Below, piece after piece: positions 29,215-40,887 of a stretch of DNA of 64,000 nucleotides. Each line of letters opens with the position of its first letter. Positions within the stretch are counted from its first letter, which is position 1. Made by a program: the position numbers and the translations under genes. The notes beneath the pieces were generated by a model. The model was not told the origin of the DNA. It made no database searches and worked only from the letters and a program-made list of their open reading frames with translations. Source of the DNA: Phallusia mammillata (lineage: Eukaryota > Chordata > Ascidiacea > Phlebobranchia > Ascidiidae). The stretch spans positions 260,545 to 324,544 of the forward strand of contig QLIY01000014.1 of NCBI GenBank assembly GCA_003260075.1, in the 5' to 3' direction.

Positions 29215-32200
29215 ATGGGCACAAAGCAGTCCAAAGAAATCTCTTCATCCAGTGAGAGACAAGAGCAAGTGGGGGATCCTGACAAAGAAACTGTAATGGA
29301 AGAACAGAACACGACGGAAAAACAAGTCTCTTGTGTTGTTGTTGGTGCTGGGCAGCGAGGAAGTGGATATGCAACGTATGCGAAAAGTTTTCCAGATCTG
29401 GTAAAATGCACTTCCTATGGTCAGAATAGTTGTAAATCATTCGTTTATAACACTAGTACACTACAAATTTGTTTTGTATGACATTGCTAGGACAACTTAA
29501 CAGCTTAAAAGTTGATTGCATATTGTTAATAAATAGCCTAGGGAATGTAAATCCAAAACATTAGCCTATTGTTTGTTAAGAAAAATGCAATTGCATGTCT
29601 CAATCGCATATTTGGATAATCACATATAATTTATAATATGTGTTTTATTTAAATTTGAAAGTTCAGGAAGTTTGACACAGCTTTAAGCAAAGTAAGGACT
29701 GTCTTTTTCTCTAGCTCAAAATAGTTGCTGTCGCTGATCCTTCAGAGAGTAACAGTTCTCGTTTTAAAAAGACTCACAACATTGATGACAGCATGGTTTT
29801 CTCAGGTAAACTCCTGCATTTTTTGATGTTTGGTTTCGTTAACCGCTCCTCAAGTATCAATTAGCTAACAGGCCGCCCACACCCTCTAAACCAGTGGTTC
29901 TCAACCTTTTTGCCTTTGCGGACCCCTTTAGGTACTGTCAAGCTAATCGCGGACCCCTTTGAAGGTTTTGGTATTTTTTTTCTTTTTTATTAAGCAACCC
30001 AAAAAGGTGCAGAATATACCAACCACGTTTAGTCCAGGACCAAAATTTCAATCACTTTGACTGGGCTGCAACATCAGAACTCAATAATAAAGAGCCATTG
30101 CATTGTGATGTGACGTTGTTTGCCACTGAAAATGTACCTCTGTTGCATCACAATGGGGTTAAAATGTCACAATGCATTTTGGTTCAACAAGTTTCATGCT
30201 ATTTTAAAATGCTGAGACATATTTTTTAAATAGCGCTTTATCAATATCGTTGTCTGCAAAATTAGGAAGTTGTTGCGGACCCCCTGAAAACGCTTTGCGG
30301 ACCCCCGATTGAGAGCTGCTGCTCTAATATTTGTCCCTCCATGTAATGCTTAGTAGCGGTGTAGCTGCAGCATGTTTACCATCTATCCACTATTTGTGCC
30401 CACAATTATCCCCCCCCCCGCTTAGTAGCGGTGTAGCTGCAGCATGTTTACCATCTATCCACTATTTATGCTCACAACTTCGTTGCGCTTTATAACATCT
30501 AAATGTTGCACAGATATGTTTGAGTTGGTGAACATTTTAGCGCATTGGTTTTGCTATGATCCACCAGCAAAACTTACTCAACTTGATCACCATTTTCAAT
30601 GCCAACACTGTAGTATAAGGCTTAAAGCAGTGCTTCCCAACCGAGGAGGAATTCCTCCCTAGGGAGGAATTTTATGATTTCAGGGGAGGAATTTCATAAA
30701 AACTGTAAAAACATTTTCAAATTGGAAATTTTTCAGAATATTTTTGTAAATACATTAGGGATTTCCATTATAATTTGTATGCAGTTCACATTTGGTTGTA
30801 ACGGATTCTGAAATAGACATCCCTAATTGTAAGGTCTACTTGTATATACGGCCGCATGCTACGTTTCAGGCGCTTAAATTATACGATTATTGTCATAACA
30901 AAGTCTATTGTTTTAACATTTTTGTTTTTTGACAATCTGGCTGTCGCTTAAAAACTGAACAGTTTACAGGTAGTAAACAGTATGTGTAATGAAACTATAT
31001 TCTTAGTTACATATCATTTTGTGTCTTGTGTGGATATTAGCTGTAGCCTAAGTGCACTGTCATGAACTGCGCTGCGTATACAACTACTTTCAGAGCGCAA
31101 ACAAGAGCAAATTTCATTGAGTTGTAATGTGAAATAAATTGATATTTTAAATTGCTGTTTTTTCCGTCTTATGGGGAGGAATAAATAGTTCGAAAATGGG
31201 CGAAGGGAGGAATGCAGCAAAAAAGGTTGGGAACCACTGGCTTAAAGGAATGGGCCGACCCCACCCTCTACTATAAGTCCTTCACTATGTAATGCTTTGT
31301 ACTAGTAACAGTGTGGCTGCATTGTCTTTATTATCTATCCAACATTGTGCCCTCAACTTTCCCAATGTTGCTCAGCTGTTGGGGGGGGGGTGGTTATTGG
31401 TGTTTTTATTCACTATCTGACACTTTTCCACGAAAATAAAACGTTTATTGTGTGCAAAAGTCACTAAATCGTTAGTCTAATTATGTGTTTACAACGCTGA
31501 TGGTTTCAATGTCTCCTCTGCCATTTAAAAACTTTAATTTAATTTTTTTTTGTGTTTGTAATAAACTGCACAGGTCAAAAAAATCTGAATCCTTGGATTT
31601 AAAGAATTCTCACTTCTTGAACCCTAACTCTAAATGTCCTGCTGGATGTCTTTGGTGTATATTTGGCAACGTCAGGGGGGGGGGGTGTGTCTCACATCTA
31701 TCCAACATTGTGCCCTCAACTTTCCCAATGTTGCTCAGCTGTTTTTGGCTGGTGAAAATTTCAGTACAATTTTACTGCTACAATTTGTTACACTGGCAAA
31801 ATAAATTTAACTCAGTCATTATTTTCAATTTCATCACTGTTTTTTAGGCTGGAAGGAGCTAGCATCCATGGACAAGATGGCAGATTTTGCTTGCATTTGT
31901 ACTCCTGATAGGGTTCATAAGGATGCTGCTATGGCGTTTATCAAAAAGGGTTACCACATTTTGCTGGAAAAGCCAATGGCGGTATGATATGTCTTAAAAT
32001 ATTAGCATAATGTTTAACTGTTTTTTTTTGGTCATAGGTGTTTTTATTTACTATCTGACACTTTTCTACGAAAATAAAACGTTTATTGTGTGCAAAAGTC
32101 ACTAAATCGTTAATCTAATTGTGTTTACAACGCTGATGGTTTCAATGTCTCCTCTGCTATTTAAAAACGTTAATTTAATTTTTTTAGTCAAGTGAAATCC

Positions 32201-34349
32201 GACATGTTGAATCAAGTAAAAGTTACCAACCTTTTTAATGCATAAACTTATCTGAAATTTTGTGGTTATTCATTACTCTTTCATAGGCCAGTCGCAAGCA
32301 AAGAATTTTTTGTGTGTTTGTAATAAACTGCACAGTTAAAAAAAATCTGAATCCTTGGATTGAAAGAATTCTCACTTCTTGAACCCTAACTCTAAATGCC
32401 CTGCTGGATGTCTTTGGTGTATATTTGGCAACATCATGTAAAAGTAAAAATAAATATTCTGTTTACAGACCTCAGAAGAAGATTGTACTGAGATTTGTGA
32501 GGCCTGCAAAGAACACAACGTTATGCTCTGTGTCTGTCACGTGCTTCGATATTATCCACCTAATCTCAAAATAAAGGAACTGATTGAGTCTGGTATTATT
32601 GGAGATGTGGTCACAATACAACACCTGGAACCTGTAGGTTTATTTATTTCTAAACTGTGTCATGCCTTGTTACTATCCGCTAAAGCTTTACATGCCATTC
32701 TCAGCAGTTTAACATATTGGTGCAATTAAATATTGGAGATGTTCCAAATATATGGTGATAAACCATTATATTTTTCCAGACTTATTCAAGACCTATAATA
32801 AGCTATAAGCTATCATTAAAGACCTATAAATTTGCCATAATCGCTGGTCTGTGTGAATGTTTAAGAGATAGATTTCAGTAATGAAAATGTGTTCATTTAA
32901 TCATAAACCATAACCGCCAAAGAACTTGTGTTTACAGAATACATCATGCAGACGTTTCAACAATCTCTGTTGGTTGTCATCATCAGTGCAGATTGAAACT
33001 GTGATTAAACTGGGATTGTTAAAATGTCTGCATGGTGTATCGTAAATACACTAGTTCTTTGGCAGTTATGTTTGAGATTAAATTACTCTTCATGCCGTGT
33101 ATAGTGTTCCTGAATATATGTTCATTTTGGCTGTTAATAACTGTTTGCTCTTAATTTTTTTCCTACCACATTTTTTGCATTTGTTTTTAAATGACTTTTG
33201 GTATGAACACCAGATTGAGAGCGACTGTTATGAAATGCTGTATATTTTGAACAGGTTGGATTTTTTCATTTTGCTCACTCCTATGTTCGCGGGAATTGGA
33301 GAAACACTGAGCAGAGCTCGTTTTCACTGTTGGCAAAAGGGGGGGGGGAAACACCAGATTGAGAGCGACTGTTATGAAATCATGTATTCATGCTGTATAT
33401 TTTGAACAGGTTGGATTTTTTCATTTTGCTCACTCTTATGTTCGTGGGAATTGGAGAAACACTGAGCAGAGCTCGTTTTCACTGTTGGCAAAATCTTGTC
33501 ACGATATCGATCTTATTTGTTCATGGATGCCTACGCAATGCAAACGGGTGTCTTCGTTTGGATCGTTGAATCATTTTAAACCAGAAAACAAGGTCTCAAC
33601 TTCTTGCACCAGTTATATTCAACTGTTAAAAAGCCCTGTGTGTAACCTGAAAGCCTGAGGTCGCCATCTAGTGGCTCGGGAACTGCATGCGGATCTTTTT
33701 GAAACTTGTGCATTTCTCAACTTAATGGAAATTGCTACCATATATACTAAATCAAAAAATTGTAAGACCATTTTTGACATTGTGGCTCTGGTAATATATT
33801 TTGTATATTTGATTCTGTAAGAAATTATCCCTTCTTGTTTTCAAGGTTATATCCTCTGACTTAAAATGTTTCTTTGGGTTGATTTAACTAACTAAATATT
33901 TTTAAAACCTAAGTGTGACAAAAGATCCCAAAATCTAAATCACATTTTATACTGATCAAAGCCTAAAGATGCTGGAAACAGATGTACGGATTGCAGTGTG
34001 GAAAGTACATGTCCTTATTCGGCTGTAAAAATCTACTTGGACAGAGCAAAGAGGGGCAATTTTAGGTGGCCCGTCTCCATTGTTACTGATGTAGAGGATT
34101 TGGGAGCTTTAAAAGAGAAATTACAAACTGGACCATATGGCAGATGTGTGTATGAATGTGACAATGACGTTTGTGATAATCAGGTAAATTTTCATTTTCT
34201 TAAAAAAATACTTATTTTAACATTGTGGGTTCGAATCCCACCACAGGCTAGATTTTTCTAGCCTTTGCCTTGCCATATGGCTTGGTGACCAGTTGATTTG
34301 GTATAACGCCCTCAATAGGCCTGGCATACTATGATTTCTATATGAGTGG

Positions 34350-34414
<65 letters not shown>

Positions 34415-35511
34415 TTGACTCTTCAGGACTGATCCCAGCTATGAATTTATGTGTGAATTGTTTTAACATTCTTAGGTTGTCAGCATGGAATTTGAAGGTG
34501 GGAAGACCGCTTCTTTTACTATGATTGCGTTTACTGAAAGTGTGTGCGCTCGACAAACAAAAGTATTTGGGACTCTGGTAAGTTTTTTTGTTTTATCCAG
34601 GATGGTTGGTCAATGTCTGACTGTGTTAAGCTCACAAGGAGTCCGCCGTCGAGTTGTCTGTTTTACTTCACGTTCGTAAAATTTTGTGATATCAATTTAG
34701 TTCAACCCGGCAGGATTCTTTGTGTTGGAGCCAGTGGTGGGATTCAGCCGGTTCGCACCGGTTCTATAGAACTGTCTCATGAAATTTTATGAGATCAGCG
34801 AACCGGTTAGCTTTACCAGTTACTGTCAATGGACTTTTTGTGACAGAACCGGCAGAAAACTATGACTTTCGTGATAGAATTGGCTGACAAAACAATTGAA
34901 TCCCACCATTGATTAAAACACACTGATATTATGTTTGCTGTTTATTTATTATTATGTCTGTACTTAATTGTGTGCTTTTACTTTTTACAGGGTGAATTAA
35001 CCTACAACGGTGACATAGAGGTTGATCATTTTGATTTTCTGTCTAAACAAAGGAAAACATATTATTGTACATCCAATGCTACTGCAGGTTTGGGAGGGCA
35101 TGGAGGGGCTGACTTCCATTTGGTGCAAAACTTCATCAAAGCTGTAGCAGTAAGCTATCATTCAATTCAGATTCTTGACTTAATAGCAGTGGTGGGATTC
35201 TGATCAGCGAACCGGTTAGCATTACTGGTTACTGTCAATGGACTTTTTTGTAAAAGATCCGGCTGAAAAATATGACTTTTGTGATAAAACTGGCTGACAA
35301 AAATTTGAATCCCACCACTGCTTAATAGGTCAAATGTTATTGTATTCTTATTGCCTTGTTTTGTCCAATTTAGGAGAACGACCCTTCGTATATAAAATCA
35401 GGAATAGATGAAACTCTTGAAAGTCATAGAATTGTGTTTGCTGCTGAACAATCGCGATTATCGGGGAAAACTTACCAAAGGACTGATGATGGAAAATGGG
35501 TTGTTTCCTAA
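29215..35511 (+). CDS. Gfo/Idh/MocA-family NAD(P)-dependent oxidoreductase (9 exons, 459 aa)
   Basis: A dehydrogenase-fold enzyme acting on sugars or related polyols; the substrate cannot be told. Exons: 29215-29400, 29715-29805, 31848-31981, 32469-32633, 33410-33592, 33962-34183, 34476-34577, 34991-35149, 35374-35511; total 1380 nt in phase. The Rossmann motif [11 protein letters not shown] is at 41-51, [12 protein letters not shown] precedes the family hallmark EKPMA (133-137), and [20 protein letters not shown], a Cys cluster [14 protein letters not shown] and [20 protein letters not shown] follow. The N-terminus MGTKQSKE has Gly2 and Ser6, an N-myristoylation-type signal, ahead of a polar stretch of about 30 residues. 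Membrane attachment is therefore possible. AATAAA is at 35683-35688. Exon 5 is partly duplicated around a G10 linker. Introns 2, 7 and 8 carry hAT elements. Confidence 0.92.
29892..30321. mobile_element. hAT element, CAGTGGTTCTCAACC family
   Basis: It begins CAGTGGTTCTCAACCTTTTT and ends GATTGAGAGCTGCTG, with internal 'gcggaccccttt' words at both sides. The flanks CTCTAAAC and CTCTAATA share five leading bases, an eroded 8-bp duplication. Non-coding, in intron 2 of the oxidoreductase gene. Confidence 0.75.
30350..30560 (+). repeat. Interspersed repeat, GGTGTAGCTGCAGC family
   Basis: It contains 'gcggtgtagctgcagcatgt', 'accatctatccac' and 'cgctttataacatctaaatg'. Similar units are at about 20820-20990, 31285-31380, 38690-38760 (inverted), 39120-39360 and 51950-52010 (inverted). 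A C10 linker (30410-30419) duplicates its head. Non-coding. Confidence 0.5.
30628..31239. mobile_element. 612-bp hAT element, CAGTGCTTCCCAACC family, exact TSD
   Basis: The ends are CAGTGCTTCCCAACCGAGG and AAAAGGTTGGGAACCACTG. The target duplication GCTTAAAG occurs at 30620-30627 and 31240-31247. Inverted 'gaggaatt' and 'aattcctcc' words lie inside both ends. No transposase. A truncated left end of the same family is near 49620. Confidence 0.88.
33208..33492. repeat. Duplicated oxidoreductase exon 5 around a G10 linker
   Basis: 33208-33338 and 33351-33492 are near-identical and are joined by ten G (33339-33348). Both contain the exon 5 acceptor and the codons [15 protein letters not shown] (one synonymous-looking change in the first copy). 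Only the second copy runs to the true exon end at 33592. Confidence 0.85.
34223..34455 (+). repeat. tRNA-derived SINE interrupted by a G63 tract
   Basis: The B-box-like GGTTCGAATCCCACC is followed by 'ggctagatttttctagcc', 'cttgccatatggcttggtga' and 'ggcctggcatactatgattt'. Where other copies continue 'tgtcgtgatcgctggtctgc', here 63 G residues stand (34351-34413), after which the SINE resumes with 'cttcaggactgatcccagct'. The tract therefore replaces a known piece of the repeat. It lies in intron 6 of the oxidoreductase gene. Confidence 0.7.
34732..34911. mobile_element. hAT MITE, CAGTGGTGGGATTCA family
   Basis: The left end is CAGTGGTGGGATTCAGCCGG and the right end is TTGAATCCCACCATTG, with the internal palindromic ACCGGTTCTATAGAAC. 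No matching 8-bp flank was found. In intron 7 of the oxidoreductase gene. Confidence 0.75.
35187..35320. mobile_element. 134-bp internally deleted hAT MITE, exact TSD
   Basis: It starts CAGTGGTGGGATTC and ends TTGAATCCCACCACTG, but the segment with the ACCGGTTCTATAGAACC palindrome is missing. The flanks are identical: CTTAATAG at 35179-35186 and 35321-35328. It lies in intron 8 of the oxidoreductase gene. Confidence 0.9.
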
Positions 35512-35824
35512 TTCATTTCTAGATGTTTAAATTGAGATTTTTAATTGTCTTTGTAAAAGTTTCAATTATTGCTGTACTAGATGTTTATATACTTGTAAAT
35601 ACACTCTTTGCACTATGTATAATTCCGAATCACGCCCCACTTGTGTAATATTGCATCAGATACTTTTTATACTTACTTATGAAATAAATTGTTTACATTA
35701 TTGGTCTCAGGGACCGTAACGGACGACTTGTTTTGTACAAACTACAGGTGGATATTCTATTTGCATTGTTAGTTTATACACACCACAATCAACTATTGTG
35801 CTACACACTATTTTTGGGGTAGAG

Positions 35825-36155
35825 CAGGGGTGTCCAAAGTGCGGCCCGCGGGCCAAATGCGGCCCCCTGCGGCATTTCGCGTGGTACGCGGCTGTTTTTT
35901 CAAGTTGTGTTGCGTATGTAACGCCTTAGTTTGGATTACGTTTTTGGGTTTTGCCGACTTGCCACTTCACGCAAAAGCCGTCCATGGGACTTGATTCACC
36001 GGTAAAAAAGGAAGTGTACATGGTGCTGACGCAACAAAATCCCACAATTTCCTTAAATCCCGTATATTTGTATTCTGATTCTAACAAATGTTGCCCCGAG
36101 GGCGTCTTTACCTGATAAAAATTGGCCCTCATCAAAAAAAGTTGGGATACCCCTG
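35825..36155. mobile_element. hAT element, CAGGGGTGTCCAAAGTGCGGC family
   Basis: The ends are CAGGGGTGTCCAAAGTGCGG and AGTTGGGATACCCCTG. The flanks GGGTAGAG (35817-35824) and CGGTAGAG (36156-36163) differ at one base. The subterminal GCGGCCCGCGGGCC resembles the element at 24549-24867. Non-coding. Confidence 0.85.
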
Positions 36156-37126
36156 CGGTAGAGTGTATGTGTAATGCTCTTAAGGTTGTCATGGGGCCTT
36201 AAAGCAGGGTTTTATGTTCAGTTGTGCTTTTCGGGTTCAGGCTTGCTTGTATCGCTGCCCGAAGCAGAGTCCAACGCAGCCATACCAAAGGTGTAGCAAT
36301 CATGGGCGTCCGCAGCGGGGGGCAAGAGGGGGCGCGTCGAAAGTTGGGAACTTATGTGGCCTTGTGTGAAATCAGACGGCAACTCGAACCCAACCCCAAA
36401 AGCCCGACCTAATTAACGTAAGGACTACCGTATCTGCGTGGGTAAAGTTGACGGTTTTAATACCTATATCTTTGGCGACACCTAAGTTCCGTTACAAGGG
36501 GGGGGGGGCTACCGTATCTGCGTGGGTAAAGTTCCGGACGGTTTTAATACCTATATCTTTGGCGACACCTAAGTTCCGTTACAATGCATTGTATATAGCA
36601 TATTGTTACACGTTACCAAACCCCCAAAGTGCTATTTTTTTCGTAAAATTTCACCACTATGAGAGAAAAAGGCGCATGTTTTGATTCAAAATAAATTACA
36701 AAACAAAAAGTTTTACAAAATTCGGTCTTTTTAACAAAATATTGTTAGCTTTTCAAGACGCGTAGTGGAATGAATATAGGCCTACGCGGTAGAGTGCATC
36801 GTACATCAATATTAGCACAGACAACAGATATAATGTAAGAATTGTGAAAATTAGCATTGTAGATTGTGCTACTTGTCGTTAAAATCTCGGACATTAGGCG
36901 TGTTTATAAAAAATATTTCGGATTCGCATTTGATGCCCTAATTCCGGGCATGTACAGGAAATTCCGAACGTCTGGTAACCCTAAATTAACGCCTATGTGG
37001 GAAAGTTGTTCAGTTTTAATGGTTTCATCGATTTTTCAGGTAATCCCCTCTCACTATCCTTTGAATCAAACAAAAGCTCTAATGCAGGGGTGTCCAACTC
37101 GAACACACCGCCGTGCCAATTTTGGT

Positions 37127-37194
<68 letters not shown>

Positions 37195-38074
37195 AACGTC
37201 TTAACGGCACGGGCTCACTCAATCCAAATATTTGGCCAATATGTAGAACCCTACTAAACGGTTAGGGGGGGGGGGTGGACATGTGCAGGAAATTCCGAAC
37301 CACTGCCCTAAATTAACGCCTATGTGGGAAAGTTGTTCAGTTTTAATGGTTTCATCGATTTTTCAGGTAATCCCCTCTCATNGGTTTCTCAACTGTCGTG
37401 TGAATCTTACTTCATGCACCCAACGCAATTATGAAACCGTAAACTAGGAACGAACAGAATTAAAACACAGAAGCGCACGTCGACATTTCTACAGACATGT
37501 GTCTAGAGCAGTGGTTCCCAACCTTTCGTTAACCGTGGCCCCCTAAAAGTAACTTTGGGGGGGGGGTGCTCTAATGCTCTAATGTCTGTAATCAATAACC
37601 TTTCTTTCTTAACAATCACGACTTTGTAATGAATTTTCTTCTGCCTTTTTCGTCTGTAAACAGACAAAAAAGAGATGTGAACGTTATATATATATATATG
37701 GCATTTGTTTTACAATTTGTGTCATAAAATCCAACTTTCAAGAAAATATTTGCTCTGGTTTCTCAACTGTCGTGTGAATCTTACTTCATGCACCCAACGC
37801 AATTATGAAACCGTAAACTAGGAACGAACAGAATTAAAACACAGAAGCGCACGTCGCCATTTCTACAGACATGTGTCTAGAGATTTAATAAATGACACGA
37901 ATTCACACTTGAAGTCGTCCGTTTTAGTGGATTGATCGATTTTTTGCTGATCGTTCTCAAGTATGTCTTTACTTTGCGTCGATTGCTCATTATTGGTAAT
38001 AAATTTTGAAGAGTTGCCCTTTAGCCTAGTTTTGTTGAGTTGCCCTTTAGCCTAAAAAATCAATTTTTTTAGCT

Positions 38075-38235
38075 TAGTAGTGGGATTTCGGTTCTATTAC
38101 AAAAGTCATATTTTTCAGTCAGTTCTGATACAAATAGTCCATCGCCTGCAACCAGTAATGCTAACCCGTTCGCACAACTCATAAAATTTTGAGAAACGGT
38201 TCTAACCGATGCGAACCGGCTAAATCCCACCACTG
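38075..38235. mobile_element. Degenerate hAT MITE, CAGTGGTGGGATT family, inverted
   Basis: It begins 'agtagtgggatttcggttct' and ends TAAATCCCACCACTG, with 'aaccagtaatgctaaccc' inside in inverted orientation relative to other copies. The ends are mutated and the flanks match only approximately. Confidence 0.6.
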
Positions 38236-39371
38236 CTTTAGCTGTATTTCCCTTCTTAACGTTCAACAGTACACATACATTGTCTTTATAACCTATATAC
38301 CTTAAAATTCATCGTATTTGCCACTTAATACAATACAGCAATGATACATCATGGAATCACAATTTAAGCTCAAACGGAGGTTTTTGGTTGGAGTTTTAGC
38401 CGGGTTTGCGCTTCAGTTAAAAAAAACGTGTTTGATTTTGGCCTGAATGAAGCTTAATTTATGTCGTATATTCCGGTTGGTGTACTTTCGGGTTCGGGCC
38501 GGGTGAAGACCAGTTTTGGTTCATATAAAGCAGCCATAACGGCACACTCATACGTAAATCACATTAATTCATGCTTTATCCCGTATAGCTTCTGATGGTT
38601 AGAGTATTGAGTTTATTTCTTGCTTGTTGAAAGAATACATATCAACACAATTGCATTAAAACAATTACTAAGACGGAAATAGGGCACAATGGTAATGGCT
38701 AAACGTGCTCCAGCTGCACCGTGCTATAAAGCGTTATGTAACTGGGGCTCACAAGAAAATGAGGGGGGGGGGGCTGCGCCACTTTGAAACGCTAAGGAGC
38801 GCATAAAAGTATAAAGGACACAATGGTAATGGCTAAACGTGCTCCAGCCGCACCGTGCTATAAAGCGTTATGTAACTGGGGCTCACAAGAAAATGAGATT
38901 GGTGCGCTATGAGTAAACTCGTAATGTGATTAAAGTATACACAACCATTGGAAAGGCATAGACGCAAATCAGTTTACGTCCCTTGGCTTATTTATGCTCA
39001 AGTGTGTCATTGTCTTTCTGGCTTAACGAGCATTAAGTATTCATTTGCAGTTGTCATACAAAATAGCATTGGTTCCACCAGTGCTTTTTCCCCCCAGTGG
39101 TGTTTTGTGCGCCAAACTCAATTTCAGGCTTTTATAACACGGTGTGTAGCTGCAGCGCGTTCAACCATTATCCACCAACTTACCATTCACTGGGGGGGGG
39201 GCCCCCCCAGTGGTGTTTTGTGCGCCAAACTCAATTTAAGGCTTTTATAACACGGTGTAGCTGCAGCGCGTTCAACCATTATCCACCAACTTACCATTCA
39301 CTTATTTGCACCCCATAACGTTTTAACGTTGCGCAGCTATTTCCGGCTTGGTGATTGTTTTAGACTTAGAG

Positions 39372-39706
39372 CAGGGGTGCCCAACCTTTTTTGACTCGAG
39401 ATCGACTTTTGAGGTAGTTCAACTCTCTAGATCTACCATTCCAATACAAATTAGCAAAGACATGGCGAGTACCAGAACAAAGTAACAATTACTACTGCAA
39501 CTATTACTTTTGTATTGTAACACAGCGCCTACTTATGAACTTATTAACATATCTTATGATTAATTCACACAATAAAGCCATCTATGTACAGCAACGCGTT
39601 ACAAAGTAACTATTTTAAATAAGTTTCTGCAACCCTCGCGATCGACTTGAAATCAGTCCGAGATCGACCAGTCGATCGCGATTGACGGGTTAATTGGGCA
39701 CCCCTG
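39372..39706. mobile_element. 335-bp hAT element, CAGGGGTGCCCAACC family, exact TSD
   Basis: The ends are CAGGGGTGCCCAACCTTTTT and AATTGGGCACCCCTG. The flanks are identical: ACTTAGAG at 39364-39371 and 39707-39714. Internal words 'gagatcgacttttgag' and 'tcgatcgcgatt' occur near opposite ends. Non-coding. Confidence 0.9.
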
Positions 39707-40887
39707 ACTTAGAGTAACTGCGTGGATATGTTTTCTTTCACCAAGCGAAACAAACTCAACCTATTACCTATATTCTTTTGCGTTAATAAGGTAGCTGTTA
39801 TACAGGGTTGTGCCTGAAATGTCAAGAACACAATAGAATTAGGCAGAGAAGCAGGTTTCGCACGCCAAGAAACAAGCATCTGGAGTGTCAAGAGCTTGTG
39901 CGGAGATAACAGCTCTTTTCCCCCCCAAGTGCGTGACCCCGACGTCGAGCTCTTTTTTACATTGACAAAATCAATCGATCGAGATCCATTTGCGAAATTC
40001 GTTATCGGTCCTTCTTCTTCTTGGTTGTCTTTTGTCCCGAACCACTGCATGCGGCTGCGCGAAAAAGAGACTGACTCAATGACGTACGTGTCTTATCGAC
40101 GTAAAGGTCGTAGTCCGTCGAAAAACGTCCAACGTATGGTGCTTTGAAGGTCATTGCAAAGTTAGTAGGTCTCTGAAGGCAGATGTAAAGGCACGAGTTA
40201 CGTTATCAGGTGTAAGTGTGTTTTTGGAATTGTTTAAAAATTGATTTGATTAAAGGTCGTCAGGAAAGGTATTCATTGCAACAAAATTGCATTTAAAAAG
40301 TTTTTGAGTTGCATTTAACTGAATTGAAAGTTGAGTTTAATATGTAAATGAGGGAATAATGGGTCAACAAGTCATAAGTATAAGAAGGGTTGCCATCCCA
40401 ATAAGGACAACCAAAAAAATTAAATTTTCATACCAAATAAACAAACGTATTTTTTAACAAATCTTTGCATTTATACGATCCATACCATATCGCATGCCGC
40501 ATTTTTTCATTTTCTTTTTGTTTTTATAAAATCTCGGCGCAAAAAACATGCTTTGGTATGTTACGCAAAACCAGTGGAATAGGTAGAAATTTTGTAACTG
40601 TTGAAAGTAAAAGAAAATAGGGACTCAGGTCATAAACAAGGTCATTTCTCAGAAATAAGGACCATATAAATATTTCTAAGACATTGTACTACAAAACAAG
40701 GACAAGTCTTAGAAAAAAAAAGTACCGTATGGCAACCCTGGCTACAGGTAGGAATTTTGAGTTGAAATCGCAAGACAAAAAAGAATGTTTACATACAGAT
40801 GTTTTCATCATGTTTTTATGAGACAGGGGGCGCAAAATAGTTGTATGATATTTATGCTTCGGGTTTAATTCCGGCTTTTGAGGGTTT

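Larger units (their letters stand above)
35512..40887. other. 5.4-kb repeat-rich gap between the oxidoreductase and GABBR2
   Basis: No gene is recognised. Contents: hAT elements at 35825-36155, about 38075-38235 and 39372-39706; truncated hAT left ends near 36300, 37085 and 37509; a 56-base G tract (37137-37192); G linkers at about 36498, 37265, 37557, 38763 and 39192, each with flanking duplicates; and an N at 37382. Frames over G tracts give only polyglycine. Confidence 0.6.
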
